The notes under the pieces: generated by a model | Databases searched by the model: none | What the model was told of the DNA's origin: nothing | Seen by the model: the letters and a program-made list of their open reading frames with translations, nothing else | Assembly (NCBI RefSeq): GCF_000186225.1 | Contig: NC_014933.1 | Coordinates: forward strand, 3,286,001 to 3,350,000 | DNA from: Bacteroides helcogenes P 36-108 | Lineage (GTDB): Bacteria > Bacteroidota > Bacteroidia > Bacteroidales > Bacteroidaceae | Direction of reading: 5' to 3' | Length of the DNA stretch: 64,000 nucleotides | Shown here: one piece after another, positions 1 through 7,805 of the stretch | Layout of the letters: each line of letters begins with the position of its first letter | Position numbering within the stretch: the first letter of the stretch is position 1 | Made by a program: the position numbers and the translations under genes

Positions 1-61
1 ATTCTTTCTAAGGACTTGTCAAATCCATTCATGTCCCGATTAAATATTTACTTCCCATAAC

Positions 62-1114
62 CTATTTTATTTTCAATCGCTTTCTACTTTTTTTCTTTTC
101 TTCATTCTCTTTGACTACTTGCAGCATTTCATTTATTAATTCCACTCCATTGCGTGTATCAAAATACTTTGTCTTTTCCACCCTTTCTACCATATTTCCC
201 CGTTTATCATATTTAAAAAGTACAATATGTTTAGACGTGTCCCAAAGACTAACGCTTCTTACCTCTTTCCCGTTCTTATAATAAGTGCTATCAATACTCG
301 TGTAATCTCCCTGTACGAAACGCTCAACGTGAATATCAAAACCATCCGACTTAAGCTCTGTGAAACTGCTTGTGAGCTTCATGTCAGCATCGAACATAAA
401 TTTCTTCTTTCCACTTTCTTCGACAATCGTCTTTTCGATAAGACTGACAATACCATTCTTTATACATTCATTGATAAGAGTGTCTCCTGATATTTTCTCT
501 ATATTGCACACGATGTCATAGTCCCCGTCTGTATGGGGAATCCTTTTTTCAGCTTCTTCATAAGATAGCCCCCGAAAGAAGTAAGTGGTTCTTTTCTTCC
601 CCGTGTCAAAATAGCATCTCACACTTTTTATTAGAATCCCGCCTCCGTCGTATTCATTCTTTTCCTCATAATCGTCGTCCTCATGCACTATATAGCCATT
701 ATCTATGTTTCTGGCATAGAACAATTCGCGTTTGCTTTTGTCGCAATATTTCCACAATGAATAATAAACGGTATCTCCTTTGACATTCAATGTTAACAAC
801 TCCTCCGTTTGGGGAGTACATCTCATGAACTGGGTATTTCCCGACATCTTTGACCTACTTTTTACCGTAAACTCTTCATTATTGATGTACGTATAATAAT
901 CCGTACTTTTATCTTCAATCAAATCAATTGTTTCAGCACCTTTTTCATAACTGTGGGATATTCGGGTCATTTGTACCTCCGACAAACGATTGTTTTCATC
1001 GTACTTGTTTTCATAAGTCGTTATGGTGATTCGGTCATAAGATTCCTCTTCCGAAACTGTTTTAGTTCCGCACGCGTACAGGACAAAGACCAAAAACAAC
1101 AATTTCACTTTCAT
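62..1114 (-). CDS. Hypothetical lipoprotein with YD-like repeats
   Basis: A 350-residue secreted protein of unknown function. The N-terminus has a short hydrophobic stretch ending in a lipobox-like LYAC, so it is probably a lipoprotein. Segments such as 'YDENNRLSEVQ' near the N-terminus and 'YDKRGNMVERV' near the C-terminus resemble the wall-associated YD/MORN-variant repeats seen in Bacteroides surface proteins. The last 12 or so residues are very basic. It is transcribed in the same direction as the paralogue cluster that follows up to 6.4 kb, and its upstream region is nearly identical to that of the MORN protein at 5328-6392, so the two genes are probably co-regulated. I recognise no catalytic motif. 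Confidence 0.75.
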   Translation of the reverse strand: MKVKLLFLVFVLYACGTKTVSEEESYDRITITTYENKYDENNRLSEVQMTRISHSYEKGAETIDLIEDKSTDYYTYINNEEFTVKSRSKMSGNTQFMRCTPQTEELLTLNVKGDTVYYSLWKYCDKSKRELFYARNIDNGYIVHEDDDYEEKNEYDGGGILIKSVRCYFDTGKKRTTYFFRGLSYEEAEKRIPHTDGDYDIVCNIEKISGDTLINECIKNGIVSLIEKTIVEESGKKKFMFDADMKLTSSFTELKSDGFDIHVERFVQGDYTSIDSTYYKNGKEVRSVSLWDTSKHIVLFKYDKRGNMVERVEKTKYFDTRNGVELINEMLQVVKENEEKKKSRKRLKIK

Positions 1115-1150
1115 TGCATATCCTTTTTAGCTGTTTATTCGTACTTTCAT

Positions 1151-1242
1151 TTCCTTGACCGACAAAAGTAGCACAAATATATTATAATAAATATATTTTG
1201 CTTAAAAATATGATATATGTTTTGATTATTATAGGAGTTGAG
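1151..1242 (-). promoter_or_regulatory. Duplicated 92-bp promoter block, copy A
   Basis: These 92 bp align without gaps to 6420-6511, with about 10 mismatches. Each copy sits just upstream of a minus-strand secreted-protein gene. On the minus strand it contains TATATTTG (plus 1174-1181) and TACTTTTG (plus 1163-1170), both fitting the Bacteroides -7 consensus TAnnTTTG. No clear TTTG -33 box is visible. The flanks beyond the block do not match, so this is a discrete duplicated promoter. Confidence 0.6.
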
Positions 1243-1337
1243 TTAAGTATTCACGCCTGCGCTTTTAATAATTTCGCAACCACATAGCACATTATTTACT
1301 GATTTACAGTTAAATAACTTTTTATCTAAATCTTTTC

Positions 1338-1368
1338 GAAAGAGAAAATGCGACTATCCAATCGCATT
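1338..1368 (-). terminator. Possible terminator after the 133-residue membrane gene
   Basis: On the minus strand, AATGCGA (1362-1368) pairs with TCGCATT (1347-1353) and is followed by a pyrimidine-rich TTTCTCTTTC run. It lies about 75 bp beyond the stop of the gene at 1442-1843. Apart from this hairpin and promoter block A, I see nothing else in the 1115-1441 gap. Confidence 0.35.
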
Positions 1369-1441
1369 GTATAAGAAACAGATATAGACATATCAAATAT
1401 AGTTAAAATAAAGGGAAAGTGTATTCTGTAATTCATAGTCT

Positions 1442-1843
1442 CTACTTCGCGATAATACACACCAAGCCAAATAATATCATATCCACAGTTGTATATGCAA
1501 CAATGGTTACAAATGGATGCTTCTTCCAATTAGAATCCTTTCTTAAATTATATTCTTCAATGATTCGTTTATATCTGCCTTTATGCCAATAGTAGTAATA
1601 AATGACCGAGAAAAACGCTAAGTAAAAAACACGCCCCCAAACCTCATGAAGCAACAAAGCGTCATGCCAATAAAAGCCCAAGCACCTTAATATCCACTGA
1701 ATAATGAGTATATGTATAGCCATATTGGGTATAACCATCATCATGCCTGCCAACACAGGCAATCCGTCAAAGTTATGTGACCTCATACCCATTTTGTAGG
1801 AACAGTAAAATAAATAATCATACAGAATCATAACGCTAATCAT
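1442..1843 (-). CDS. Small multi-pass membrane protein, unknown
   Basis: A 133-residue protein with three to four hydrophobic segments (near residues 1-14, 28-52, 68-86 and 113-132) and a basic, tyrosine-rich loop (YWHKGRYKRII) between the last two. I recognise no family. It lies downstream of a cluster of paralogous secreted proteins and remnants on the same strand. Small multi-pass proteins in such settings are sometimes immunity or accessory proteins, but nothing in the sequence proves that here. Confidence 0.55.
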   Translation of the reverse strand: MISVMILYDYLFYCSYKMGMRSHNFDGLPVLAGMMMVIPNMAIHILIIQWILRCLGFYWHDALLLHEVWGRVFYLAFFSVIYYYYWHKGRYKRIIEEYNLRKDSNWKKHPFVTIVAYTTVDMILFGLVCIIAK

Positions 1844-1857
1844 TCATAGATACAGAA

Positions 1858-1953
1858 TTAATATAACTCAAATAACTCGGTACTGTCTTTAGGCATATAA
1901 AGAGCGATGAACTTAGATGCAGAGAAAACTCGCATATTAGGATACTGTTTCAT
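1858..1953 (-). pseudogene. 3'-end remnant of a third 316-residue-family paralogue
   Basis: Read on the minus strand, this stretch encodes 31 codons ending in KFIALYMPKDSTELFELY and a stop. It matches the C-terminus of the intact protein at 4299-5249 (KFIALYMPQGSDELLELY). The codon before the ATG-like triplet at 1951-1953 is CAA, and before that lies a stop, so nothing upstream is open in frame. It sits directly after the stop of the intact paralogue at 1963-2913. The simplest reading is a decayed tandem copy. Confidence 0.7.
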
Positions 1954-1962
1954 TTGTTATTA

Positions 1963-2913
1963 TTATCGTATTAATACCAACTCGTTTGTGCCTTTACGAA
2001 TACCAAATTGCAACAGATATGAGTGATAATCTGCAGTTCCATCCTCATTTTTTTTAGAGTACCACAATAGGGCGCTGTCATGGTAATATTCAAACTCTTT
2101 ATCATACTTTTCAAGTGTTACTAATCTGCCATCGGCATAGAACACCAAGTTATAATCCTCTATAGGCTGATAACCTGATTTATCCTGAGATTCACCATCT
2201 GCAACATCACTCATATGCTTTTTTTCTATATCATTCTCATCTTCATACAGCATAACAGCTAACTCATAATACTTAGGGTGTTGCAGACGTTTTAATTCAT
2301 CATATTTGCCATCAATGTACAATTGGCGCAACTCGTTAAATTTAGCTACAACGCGTTGCTCTATGTCGGGAATCTCCCTTAAATCTATACAGTCGCTCCA
2401 ACCTACGACTTGATAAGGAACTTTTGCCTCGAACTCTCCGCTCCACTCATAGTATGGCAGTCCCTCTTCGGGCATAACAATTGGCGGCATCTCCATAACC
2501 CAGTGCCAGCGGCGACCTTCATCTCCCGATGGCTCCATGAAATCTTTGTAGCCTATACGCATAGTAAATGGCTCCTTTTCTGTGATCAGGGTCTCATTTC
2601 TGTGTGGAATAAGTCTTACGGTAACTCTCTGTTTTCCACTCTTTAGAATAGCAGTGTTTGCTGTAATTACGGCTCCGCCAACTGCCCCTGGGTTGTAATC
2701 CTTTTGGACGCTACAGTCATTTATTCTTATATCTACTAGACACCCGCTGCTGCTATACTCTACATAGTAGACCGGTTTGCTCGTATAACTTGCCATTTGT
2801 TCCTTTAATGTTGTTCCCATATTATTCTTTTTAATTTGTCCATTGCAACCCACTGTATTAATAAACAGGCAGATGGTCAACACAATAGTTATAATAACCC
2901 TTCTGTTCATCAT
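1963..2913 (-). CDS. Lipoprotein, 316-residue paralogue family (copy 1)
   Basis: A secreted protein of unknown function with a signal peptide ending in a lipobox-like TVGC. It is paralogous to the protein at 4299-5249. Both have 316 residues, and they share the pattern 'YY V..S.GC.V....ND' near residues 48-67, 'LR..PD.E..V.A..N..R' followed by 'GKY.E' near 180-205, and 'PIE.Y......G.LV.L' near 250. The two copies have diverged widely, so the duplication is old. No enzymatic motif is apparent. A third copy survives only as a 3' remnant at 1858-1953. The start is the second of two adjacent ATGs or the first; both give the same signal peptide. Confidence 0.7.
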   Translation of the reverse strand: MMNRRVIITIVLTICLFINTVGCNGQIKKNNMGTTLKEQMASYTSKPVYYVEYSSSGCLVDIRINDCSVQKDYNPGAVGGAVITANTAILKSGKQRVTVRLIPHRNETLITEKEPFTMRIGYKDFMEPSGDEGRRWHWVMEMPPIVMPEEGLPYYEWSGEFEAKVPYQVVGWSDCIDLREIPDIEQRVVAKFNELRQLYIDGKYDELKRLQHPKYYELAVMLYEDENDIEKKHMSDVADGESQDKSGYQPIEDYNLVFYADGRLVTLEKYDKEFEYYHDSALLWYSKKNEDGTADYHSYLLQFGIRKGTNELVLIR

Positions 2914-2926
2914 TATTTATTTTTAA

Positions 2927-3274
2927 TCAGAAAAGCCAAGATAAATCTACATTATAGTAAGCGCAGTACATAAGTATAATATATAATATGACAGAGACAA
3001 ACATAAACACTGCATAAATTACAGCACATCTTTTTGCCCATTTATATGCATTTTTCAGTTCCTTTTCCCATAAGGGATTATCCTTTCTTTGCTTTATCCA
3101 GGCTTTTATACTGTAATAAAGGGGGATTATGCCTATAAGGGGACACATTAGTGTCAGCGTGACAGACAAAGCCAATGCGGTAATAATTTGATTTTTTTTC
3201 GTACTCGTTTGATTGGATTTCAAGACCAAACCCAATGCAACTATTATTCCAATAATAATGAATATCATTTCCAT
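2927..3274 (-). CDS. CD225/dispanin-like small membrane protein
   Basis: A 115-residue protein with an N-terminal hydrophobic helix (residues 1-18), a central one (about 32-56) and a C-terminal one (about 84-106). The central segment 'CPLIGIIPLYYSIKAW' followed by a charged loop and 'A.KWAKR' recalls the CD225/dispanin pattern, in which a Pro-Leu-Gly-Ile helix precedes a basic loop. Function is unknown. It lies 13 bp upstream of the 316-residue lipoprotein gene and downstream of the MORN protein at 3311-4279, all on one strand, so it is probably co-transcribed with them. Confidence 0.6.
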   Translation of the reverse strand: MEMIFIIIGIIVALGLVLKSNQTSTKKNQIITALALSVTLTLMCPLIGIIPLYYSIKAWIKQRKDNPLWEKELKNAYKWAKRCAVIYAVFMFVSVILYIILMYCAYYNVDLSWLF

Positions 3275-3310
3275 ATATCGTAAACTTTAAATTTCTATTT
3301 TTCGGGTAAA

Positions 3311-4279
3311 TCACCATAATCCTCCCGGTCTATAGGGATTTCTCTCTTTTCTCTTTATTCGCTTCGGCGTTTCATTTTCCCATCTTAATGCTTTACGAAC
3401 TAAACTGTCTGTTATAAAACGGTGCCTCTTAATATAAAAGGGATTTTTCAAAGTAGAGAGATTACTCCGGTCAAAATGCTCGAGTATAACCTCCCTGTAC
3501 GACTTCTTATCCTCTTCATAAAAATAATAGACCCAAACTCCATCCCGATATCCATTTACGACATCTCCTTCCATCATCAGTGTACCGTCGACGTAGAAAT
3601 CTTTATAGCGTCCTGTACCATGATGGAATGTAGTATGGTAAATAGTATCCGCACCTTTATAAACAGTGTAATCTCCATGCAACAGACCATTATCAAAGTT
3701 TACACTCTTAAAGAGGGAGTCGATTAAATCTCTGTCCTGTTCCCAGCCTCTTCCTCTGGCTACCAACTCTTTTCCTTTGAGATTACCATACTTTCTATAA
3801 ATGTAGTGCCATGTGCAGCATGGCACACATTTATAGAAACAGGCCAAAATCTCCCTTGTCGTATAGGAAAATGCACGAACAGCGTCCATTGCATCAGATT
3901 CAAGAGGATATAAGCCAACTTCTCTTCTTTCACCACGAAAGTTTTCTGTGATAATATACCATCCATCAAGCGAGTCATCGTTGCCCACCTCTTCTTTTTT
4001 AAAGAACTTTATATTGGGGGGTGTTGTGATTGTTGAATCAAATACATACAACCATTCTGGTAAAATAAGCATGTCTCCACCTCCTCCTCCTGAGTGCAAT
4101 TCAGGAACACATCTCCCTTCAAAGATTCTTGACCGAGTTCGGTGTCGGTTCCAATATTGGTTATACTCTTCTGAGTACGGACCTGCACAAAGCGTATCAA
4201 GCACTGTCTGGGCAGATGTTTCTTGGGCATTGCTGTAAGTGCTAAGTATCAGCAGTACTGCTATAATTATAATTCTCAT
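3311..4279 (-). CDS. Secreted MORN-variant repeat protein
   Basis: A 322-residue protein with a cleavable signal peptide (MRIIIIAVLLILSTYSNAQ). Residues about 195-255 hold MORN_2-type repeats of the form 'GLLHGDYTVY' and 'NGYRDGVWVYY'. The first half has five cysteines, including a CxxCC cluster near 151-155, and a five-glycine run near 64-68. The basic C-terminus ends in RNPYRPGGLW. A remnant of a similar 3' end lies at 5284-5331. Proteins with these repeats are often annotated as YwqK-like antitoxins, but the signal peptide here argues for an envelope role. Function is unknown. Confidence 0.65.
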   Translation of the reverse strand: MRIIIIAVLLILSTYSNAQETSAQTVLDTLCAGPYSEEYNQYWNRHRTRSRIFEGRCVPELHSGGGGGDMLILPEWLYVFDSTITTPPNIKFFKKEEVGNDDSLDGWYIITENFRGERREVGLYPLESDAMDAVRAFSYTTREILACFYKCVPCCTWHYIYRKYGNLKGKELVARGRGWEQDRDLIDSLFKSVNFDNGLLHGDYTVYKGADTIYHTTFHHGTGRYKDFYVDGTLMMEGDVVNGYRDGVWVYYFYEEDKKSYREVILEHFDRSNLSTLKNPFYIKRHRFITDSLVRKALRWENETPKRIKRKERNPYRPGGLW

Positions 4280-4298
4280 GCTGTTCCTTTATTTGTTT

Positions 4299-5249
4299 TT
4301 AATACAATTCCAACAGTTCATCACTGCCTTGCGGCATATAAAGAGCAATAAATTTAGTAGAAAGATATTCATACTCCTCATCCATATCACTGTATGTTGC
4401 CCGTAACACTTGGTCCATTGTACCTTTACGCTGCAGATAAACCAATTTACCATTACTGCAGATTACCATCTCGTAATTCTCAATGGGTACAGCCTTCCAA
4501 TCTGTAACTTGACAACTAAAACGGAAAAGTTCTTCTGGTTGTAAATAAGTCGATTCAAGATAATCTTCAGTCAAATAGTACATATCTGTCAGCACCCATG
4601 TACTGGTTAACCGCATTTTATTATATTCGTAATACTTTCCGGCAATCATCATGCCCCGAACTTTATTGTAGTGTGCCAGCACTTTTGCTTCCAAATCGGG
4701 TACTTTACGTAAGTCTTTAGCGGTATTCAGTACCTGCTTATGGTTGAACGGAAGAGTGGACTTGAAATTGATGGAATCACAATAGATAGGCAGCTTTTGC
4801 TCTCCTATATCCCTCGGTACATTCAATTCTGCTATCATATCCCGTTCGTTTCCATGCTTTTCGGGAAATAGAATCACTTTCAGATTGACCCACGTATCTG
4901 CACTGATTGTCTGCTGGGTAGTCAGTGGATATACTTCCACACTCAGAATATGTTCACCACTTCCAAACAAATGGTCATTGATAGGATAGAGCATGCTCTG
5001 CCCTTCATCTTCAGCAAAATTATACCCGAGTGGAATATCGTTCACTTTTACTACAATCCGACAACCGTTTTTATTGACTTGTACATAGTAAGCCGGATGG
5101 TGAGAATACCGGGTTACCATTACCAATTCTTGTTGAATCAGTTCTTTAAGCTTTGTTTTTTCCACTTCCGTCTCTCTTTCTGTTTTCACTTGGGCATTGC
5201 TGTTATTTCCAAATGCCATGAATAATACGATTAAGAATAAGGCTTTCAT
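4299..5249 (-). CDS. Secreted protein, 316-residue paralogue family (copy 2)
   Basis: A paralogue of 1963-2913 with the same length and conserved blocks (see that entry). The signal peptide MKALFLIVLFMAFGNNSNAQ ends in a signal-peptidase I type site rather than a lipobox. This copy would therefore be periplasmic or exported while copy 1 is probably lipid-anchored. The C-terminus KFIALYMPQGSDELLELY is the segment that survives in the remnant at 1858-1953. It lies 19 bp upstream of the MORN-variant gene at 3311-4279 and is probably co-transcribed with it. Function is unknown. Confidence 0.7.
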   Translation of the reverse strand: MKALFLIVLFMAFGNNSNAQVKTERETEVEKTKLKELIQQELVMVTRYSHHPAYYVQVNKNGCRIVVKVNDIPLGYNFAEDEGQSMLYPINDHLFGSGEHILSVEVYPLTTQQTISADTWVNLKVILFPEKHGNERDMIAELNVPRDIGEQKLPIYCDSINFKSTLPFNHKQVLNTAKDLRKVPDLEAKVLAHYNKVRGMMIAGKYYEYNKMRLTSTWVLTDMYYLTEDYLESTYLQPEELFRFSCQVTDWKAVPIENYEMVICSNGKLVYLQRKGTMDQVLRATYSDMDEEYEYLSTKFIALYMPQGSDELLELY

Positions 5250-5283
5250 TATTTTCCAGTTATTTTTTCGGGTAAAATCACCA

Positions 5284-5331
5284 TCATTCTCCCGGTTTAT
5301 ACGGTTCCCTTATCAATTTCCTTTTTTTCAC
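5284..5331 (-). pseudogene. 3'-end remnant of a 3311-4279-like gene
   Basis: On the minus strand this reads VKKRKLIREPYKPGE and a stop. It matches the end of the 322-residue MORN protein (KRIKRKERNPYRPGG). The DNA similarity continues past the stop into the TGATTT(T)ACCCGAAAAA sequence found after both genes. It lies between the stop of the MORN gene at 5328-6392, which it overlaps by a few bases, and the start of the paralogue at 4299-5249. It shows that at least one more repeat module once stood here. Confidence 0.55.
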
Positions 5332-6392
5332 TCTTTGTTACCCTCCGAATCATATCTTTCAATGGTATTCCAACCTCCGCCCTTGCGCTCGGCAACCGAT
5401 TTGAGCTTGCCGTTGGCGTAATACTCCTTGCGATAGACCTCGCTATCGGCTTCGCAACGGCCCTCTTCCCGCAACTTTCCGGTATCAAAGTAGCGTTTAT
5501 AGGCTCCTTCACGCTCACCGTTCTTGAAAGTATATTCCGATTTGCATTGGCCTGAACCAAAATAGAATTCCTTTGCTACTCCGTTCAATTTGCCATTGAG
5601 GTAGTTTGATGACTTTTCAGGAGTGCCGTCGGTGAAATAAGTAATCTCTTCTCCGTTCTTTTCATCATTTTTGTAAGTGATGGACTTTTCGGGCTTGCCG
5701 CCTTTACCATATTCCATCCAGACACCCTCTTTTTTGCCGTCTTTATAGCTGCTTTTGCTACGGGGCTTGCCGTCTTTCCACGTTTCGCTCCACTGACCGT
5801 CGGGCAAGCCGTTCTTATAGAAACTGATGCGGGTCACATCTCCTACGTTGCCCGACAAATGTTCAGTCCATTTGCCATCTCGCTTGCCGTCTTTATAACA
5901 TTCGTCGAGCGTCAAAGTGCCGTCGCTGTCGTATCGGCGGTCATAGCCGTCTTCAACCCCCAACTTATATACTTTTTCGGTTTCCACTTTGCCGTTCGAG
6001 TGGTATGTCCGGCTCACGCCATCCACCTTGCCGTCTATAAACGTTCGCTCACTCTGCACGGTCTGTCCATCACCATAATAGCGTTTGTATAGCCCCTCCT
6101 TGCTTCCCTCTTTGTAGCGGCACTCTTCAAGCAGTTTGTTCTCCTTGAAATGTCGGTAATCGCCGTGATACATACCCTCCTTAAAGTCGGCAAGAATGTA
6201 CTCCGAGTGGTAGCCGTCAATCAGGCGGTACGGGCCGTTGAGCGGGGCCTTTTCTTCATTTTTCAGGCGAAAGAGCATCCGGCCATCCCCATAGTTGATG
6301 ACGGTGATTTCTTCTATCTGGTAAACTTTCTCCTGTGCCGTACCCGTGAGTACCATTGCTCCGAAAAGGAGCAGTAACATAATCTTCTTCAT
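5328..6392 (-). CDS. Secreted MORN-repeat protein (YwqK-like)
   Basis: Residues from about 55 to the C-terminus consist of some twelve MORN_2-type repeats of about 22-24 residues, with the pattern 'GK.DG....Y..NG....E..Y..G..DG'. MORN-variant proteins of this kind are widely annotated as YwqK-family antitoxins. YwqK is linked to a polymorphic toxin system in Bacillus, but many Bacteroides members have no toxin neighbour. The start MKKIMLLLLFGAMVLTGTAQ at 6392 is preferred over one 14 codons upstream: it gives a clean signal peptide, and the upstream start would abut the promoter block (6420-6511). No toxin-like gene lies next to it in the window. Confidence 0.75.
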   Translation of the reverse strand: MKKIMLLLLFGAMVLTGTAQEKVYQIEEITVINYGDGRMLFRLKNEEKAPLNGPYRLIDGYHSEYILADFKEGMYHGDYRHFKENKLLEECRYKEGSKEGLYKRYYGDGQTVQSERTFIDGKVDGVSRTYHSNGKVETEKVYKLGVEDGYDRRYDSDGTLTLDECYKDGKRDGKWTEHLSGNVGDVTRISFYKNGLPDGQWSETWKDGKPRSKSSYKDGKKEGVWMEYGKGGKPEKSITYKNDEKNGEEITYFTDGTPEKSSNYLNGKLNGVAKEFYFGSGQCKSEYTFKNGEREGAYKRYFDTGKLREEGRCEADSEVYRKEYYANGKLKSVAERKGGGWNTIERYDSEGNKE

Positions 6393-6419
6393 CTTTTTTA
6401 TTGTATTACTTGAGTTTCT

Positions 6420-6511
6420 TTCCTTGACCGACAAAAGTAGTACAAATATATTATAAGAAATCTATTTTGCTTAAAAATATGATATTCACTTTAATTATTA
6501 CAGGATTTGAG
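6420..6511 (-). promoter_or_regulatory. Duplicated 92-bp promoter block, copy B
   Basis: This is the partner of 1151-1242. On the minus strand it has TATATTTG at plus 6443-6450 and TACTTTTG at plus 6432-6439, placing transcription start about 35-45 nt before the ATG at 6392. The near-identity over exactly 92 bp, with unrelated flanks, indicates recent duplication or gene conversion of the promoter alone. Confidence 0.6.
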
Positions 6512-6560
6512 CATAGAAAAAGGCGTCCACACCTCGCCTAAACCATTCTAAAAAAGAAAA

Positions 6561-6711
6561 TGGGGGTGTGTCAAAATGCACTTAAAGATTTCTTTTAGGC
6601 ACGGATTACACGGATTTCACGGAAAAAGAAGATAAAAATCCGTGTAATCCGTGTAATCCGCGCCTAAAAATGAACAAACAGTAAGCAAGCTCTTGTTTTG
6701 ACACACTCCCA
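6561..6711. repeat. MITE-like palindromic repeat, copy 1
   Basis: A 151-bp non-coding element. Its ends are 16-bp inverted repeats (6561-6576 and 6696-6711, 15 of 16 matching) containing GTGTGTCAAAA. Inside is a second inverted repeat of 28 bp (6595-6622 with 6640-6667, 26 of 28 matching) built from the string CACGGATTACACGGAT. The same structure recurs in inverted orientation at about 34684-34827. There is no open reading frame. It may also act as a bidirectional terminator. Confidence 0.7.
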
Positions 6712-6765
6712 TTGTACAAGGAAGATATATAACCATACCCCATATAGCTAAATAAAGAAGAGCAG

Positions 6766-7506
6766 TTACTTTGAGAGCAATATTTTCAAATCGTTCTTAC
6801 TGATGCCCATGTATTTGCAGACCTTCTGTTCGCTTATGCCGTCGGCCAGCATTTGCCGGACTGCGTTTCGGTCTCTTTCATACGCTTCCAGTCTATTGAA
6901 AACAGCATCCGTAAGAAAGTCCACTCCCTCTGAAAAGGCCTTTTCTCCTTCCGGGGTATCGAAGTCTATCGTGCAGATTTTGGCACACTCCTTATGAAGT
7001 ATCAAATAGTAAATTCCTCCGATTAGGATGGCGGCAATGCTCTTTATATTGACTTTCGCCGGTTTAAACAGCGTTTCGTAATACGTTATCAAATTAAGGT
7101 TCATGATGTCTCGCGTCTCCGCCGTTCTCTTAGTGGTGTCATTGACGACTGACATTTCGTAAAGCAACAGCTTTTGCATGACGGGATTTTCGGACAAGTT
7201 CCTGAAAAGCGTCTTGAAGGTTTCGGCAAAGAACTTTTTAGGGCCCAATACATGTATGTTGGAAATGTCGATGGCGTTGTTCATCCAGAAGTCATATTGC
7301 TTGGCCAGTTTGTCATAGAGATTGTCCATCGACCCGTATCTTCTATAGAATACGTTGGCCTCTATCCCTGCGGCTTTCGTCAAGGTGCTCAGATTGACGT
7401 TGCCGAAGCCCTGTTCCGCCACAAGTCTTTCGAGTTCGGACATGACATCCGTGTCCAATTGTTCATTGGTTCGTCTGTTTCGAGTTCTTTTCTCTTCCTG
7501 CTTCAT
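6766..7506 (-). CDS. TetR-family transcriptional regulator
   Basis: A 246-residue regulator. Residues about 12-62 form a TetR N-terminal helix-turn-helix, with the typical 'A.EQGF.NV.L..L.KAAG....VFYR.Y' pattern. The middle is a helical ligand-binding or dimerisation domain. The last 35 residues (RNAVRQMLADGISEQKVCKY and on) look like a second, resolvase-type helix-turn-helix, which is unusual for TetR proteins. There is no efflux pump or enzyme next to it, so the target is not evident. It is probably autoregulated through the near-palindrome at 7596-7617. Confidence 0.85.
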   Translation of the reverse strand: MKQEEKRTRNRRTNEQLDTDVMSELERLVAEQGFGNVNLSTLTKAAGIEANVFYRRYGSMDNLYDKLAKQYDFWMNNAIDISNIHVLGPKKFFAETFKTLFRNLSENPVMQKLLLYEMSVVNDTTKRTAETRDIMNLNLITYYETLFKPAKVNIKSIAAILIGGIYYLILHKECAKICTIDFDTPEGEKAFSEGVDFLTDAVFNRLEAYERDRNAVRQMLADGISEQKVCKYMGISKNDLKILLSK

Positions 7507-7560
7507 TCCTTATACTGTATTTATACCGGCTATATCCGCTTTCTATCAATGCTTTTGGTG

Positions 7561-7617
7561 CAAATATAGGCGTTTTACGCTTTATAAGCAATATATTGGC
7601 GATAAAGATAACGCCAA
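7561..7617 (-). promoter_or_regulatory. tetR promoter with candidate operator
   Basis: On the minus strand there is a -7 box TATATTTG (plus 7561-7568) and a -33-like ATTG (plus 7589-7592), 20 bp apart. Directly upstream lies a 22-bp near-palindrome with arms TTGGCG (7596-7601) and CGCCAA (7612-7617). A further pair, GGCGTT (7569-7574) and AACGCC (7610-7615), brackets the promoter. This is the arrangement expected of an autoregulatory TetR operator. The regulator-site link is inferred. Confidence 0.45.
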
Positions 7618-7683
7618 TGGTGGCCTGATATTTAGATAATAGACTAATTAATTTGCTTATTTATCCTTTCAATCATACTTGTA

Positions 7684-7721
7684 CCAAAGAAGCACATCCG
7701 TTTGGGAATGTGCTTCTTTGG
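7684..7721 (+). terminator. Strong hairpin, probable terminator
   Basis: A perfect 14-bp stem (7684-7697 with 7708-7721, arms CCAAAGAAGCACAT and its complement) encloses a 10-nt loop and is followed by CTTTTGG. No gene now ends just upstream on the plus strand, so it may be a leftover of a lost transcription unit. It lies next to the broken integrase fragment. Confidence 0.5.
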
Positions 7722-7805
7722 CTTTTGGAATTATGCGTCATTGTCGGGGCGGTCGTTTTCGTTGCAGGGGCTTTTCTCTGTGCAAGAAGAGGGAACAGGC
7801 AAGTT

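Noticed and set aside
1326..1529. 67-codon open frame on the minus strand with four cysteines at its start
   Set aside because: It overlaps the end of the membrane protein gene at 1442 in another frame and has no promoter or signal peptide.
5328..6392. Immunity protein of a polymorphic toxin system
   Set aside because: The YwqK-like label rests on MORN repeats only. The protein has a signal peptide, and no LXG, Rhs or other toxin gene lies in the neighbourhood.
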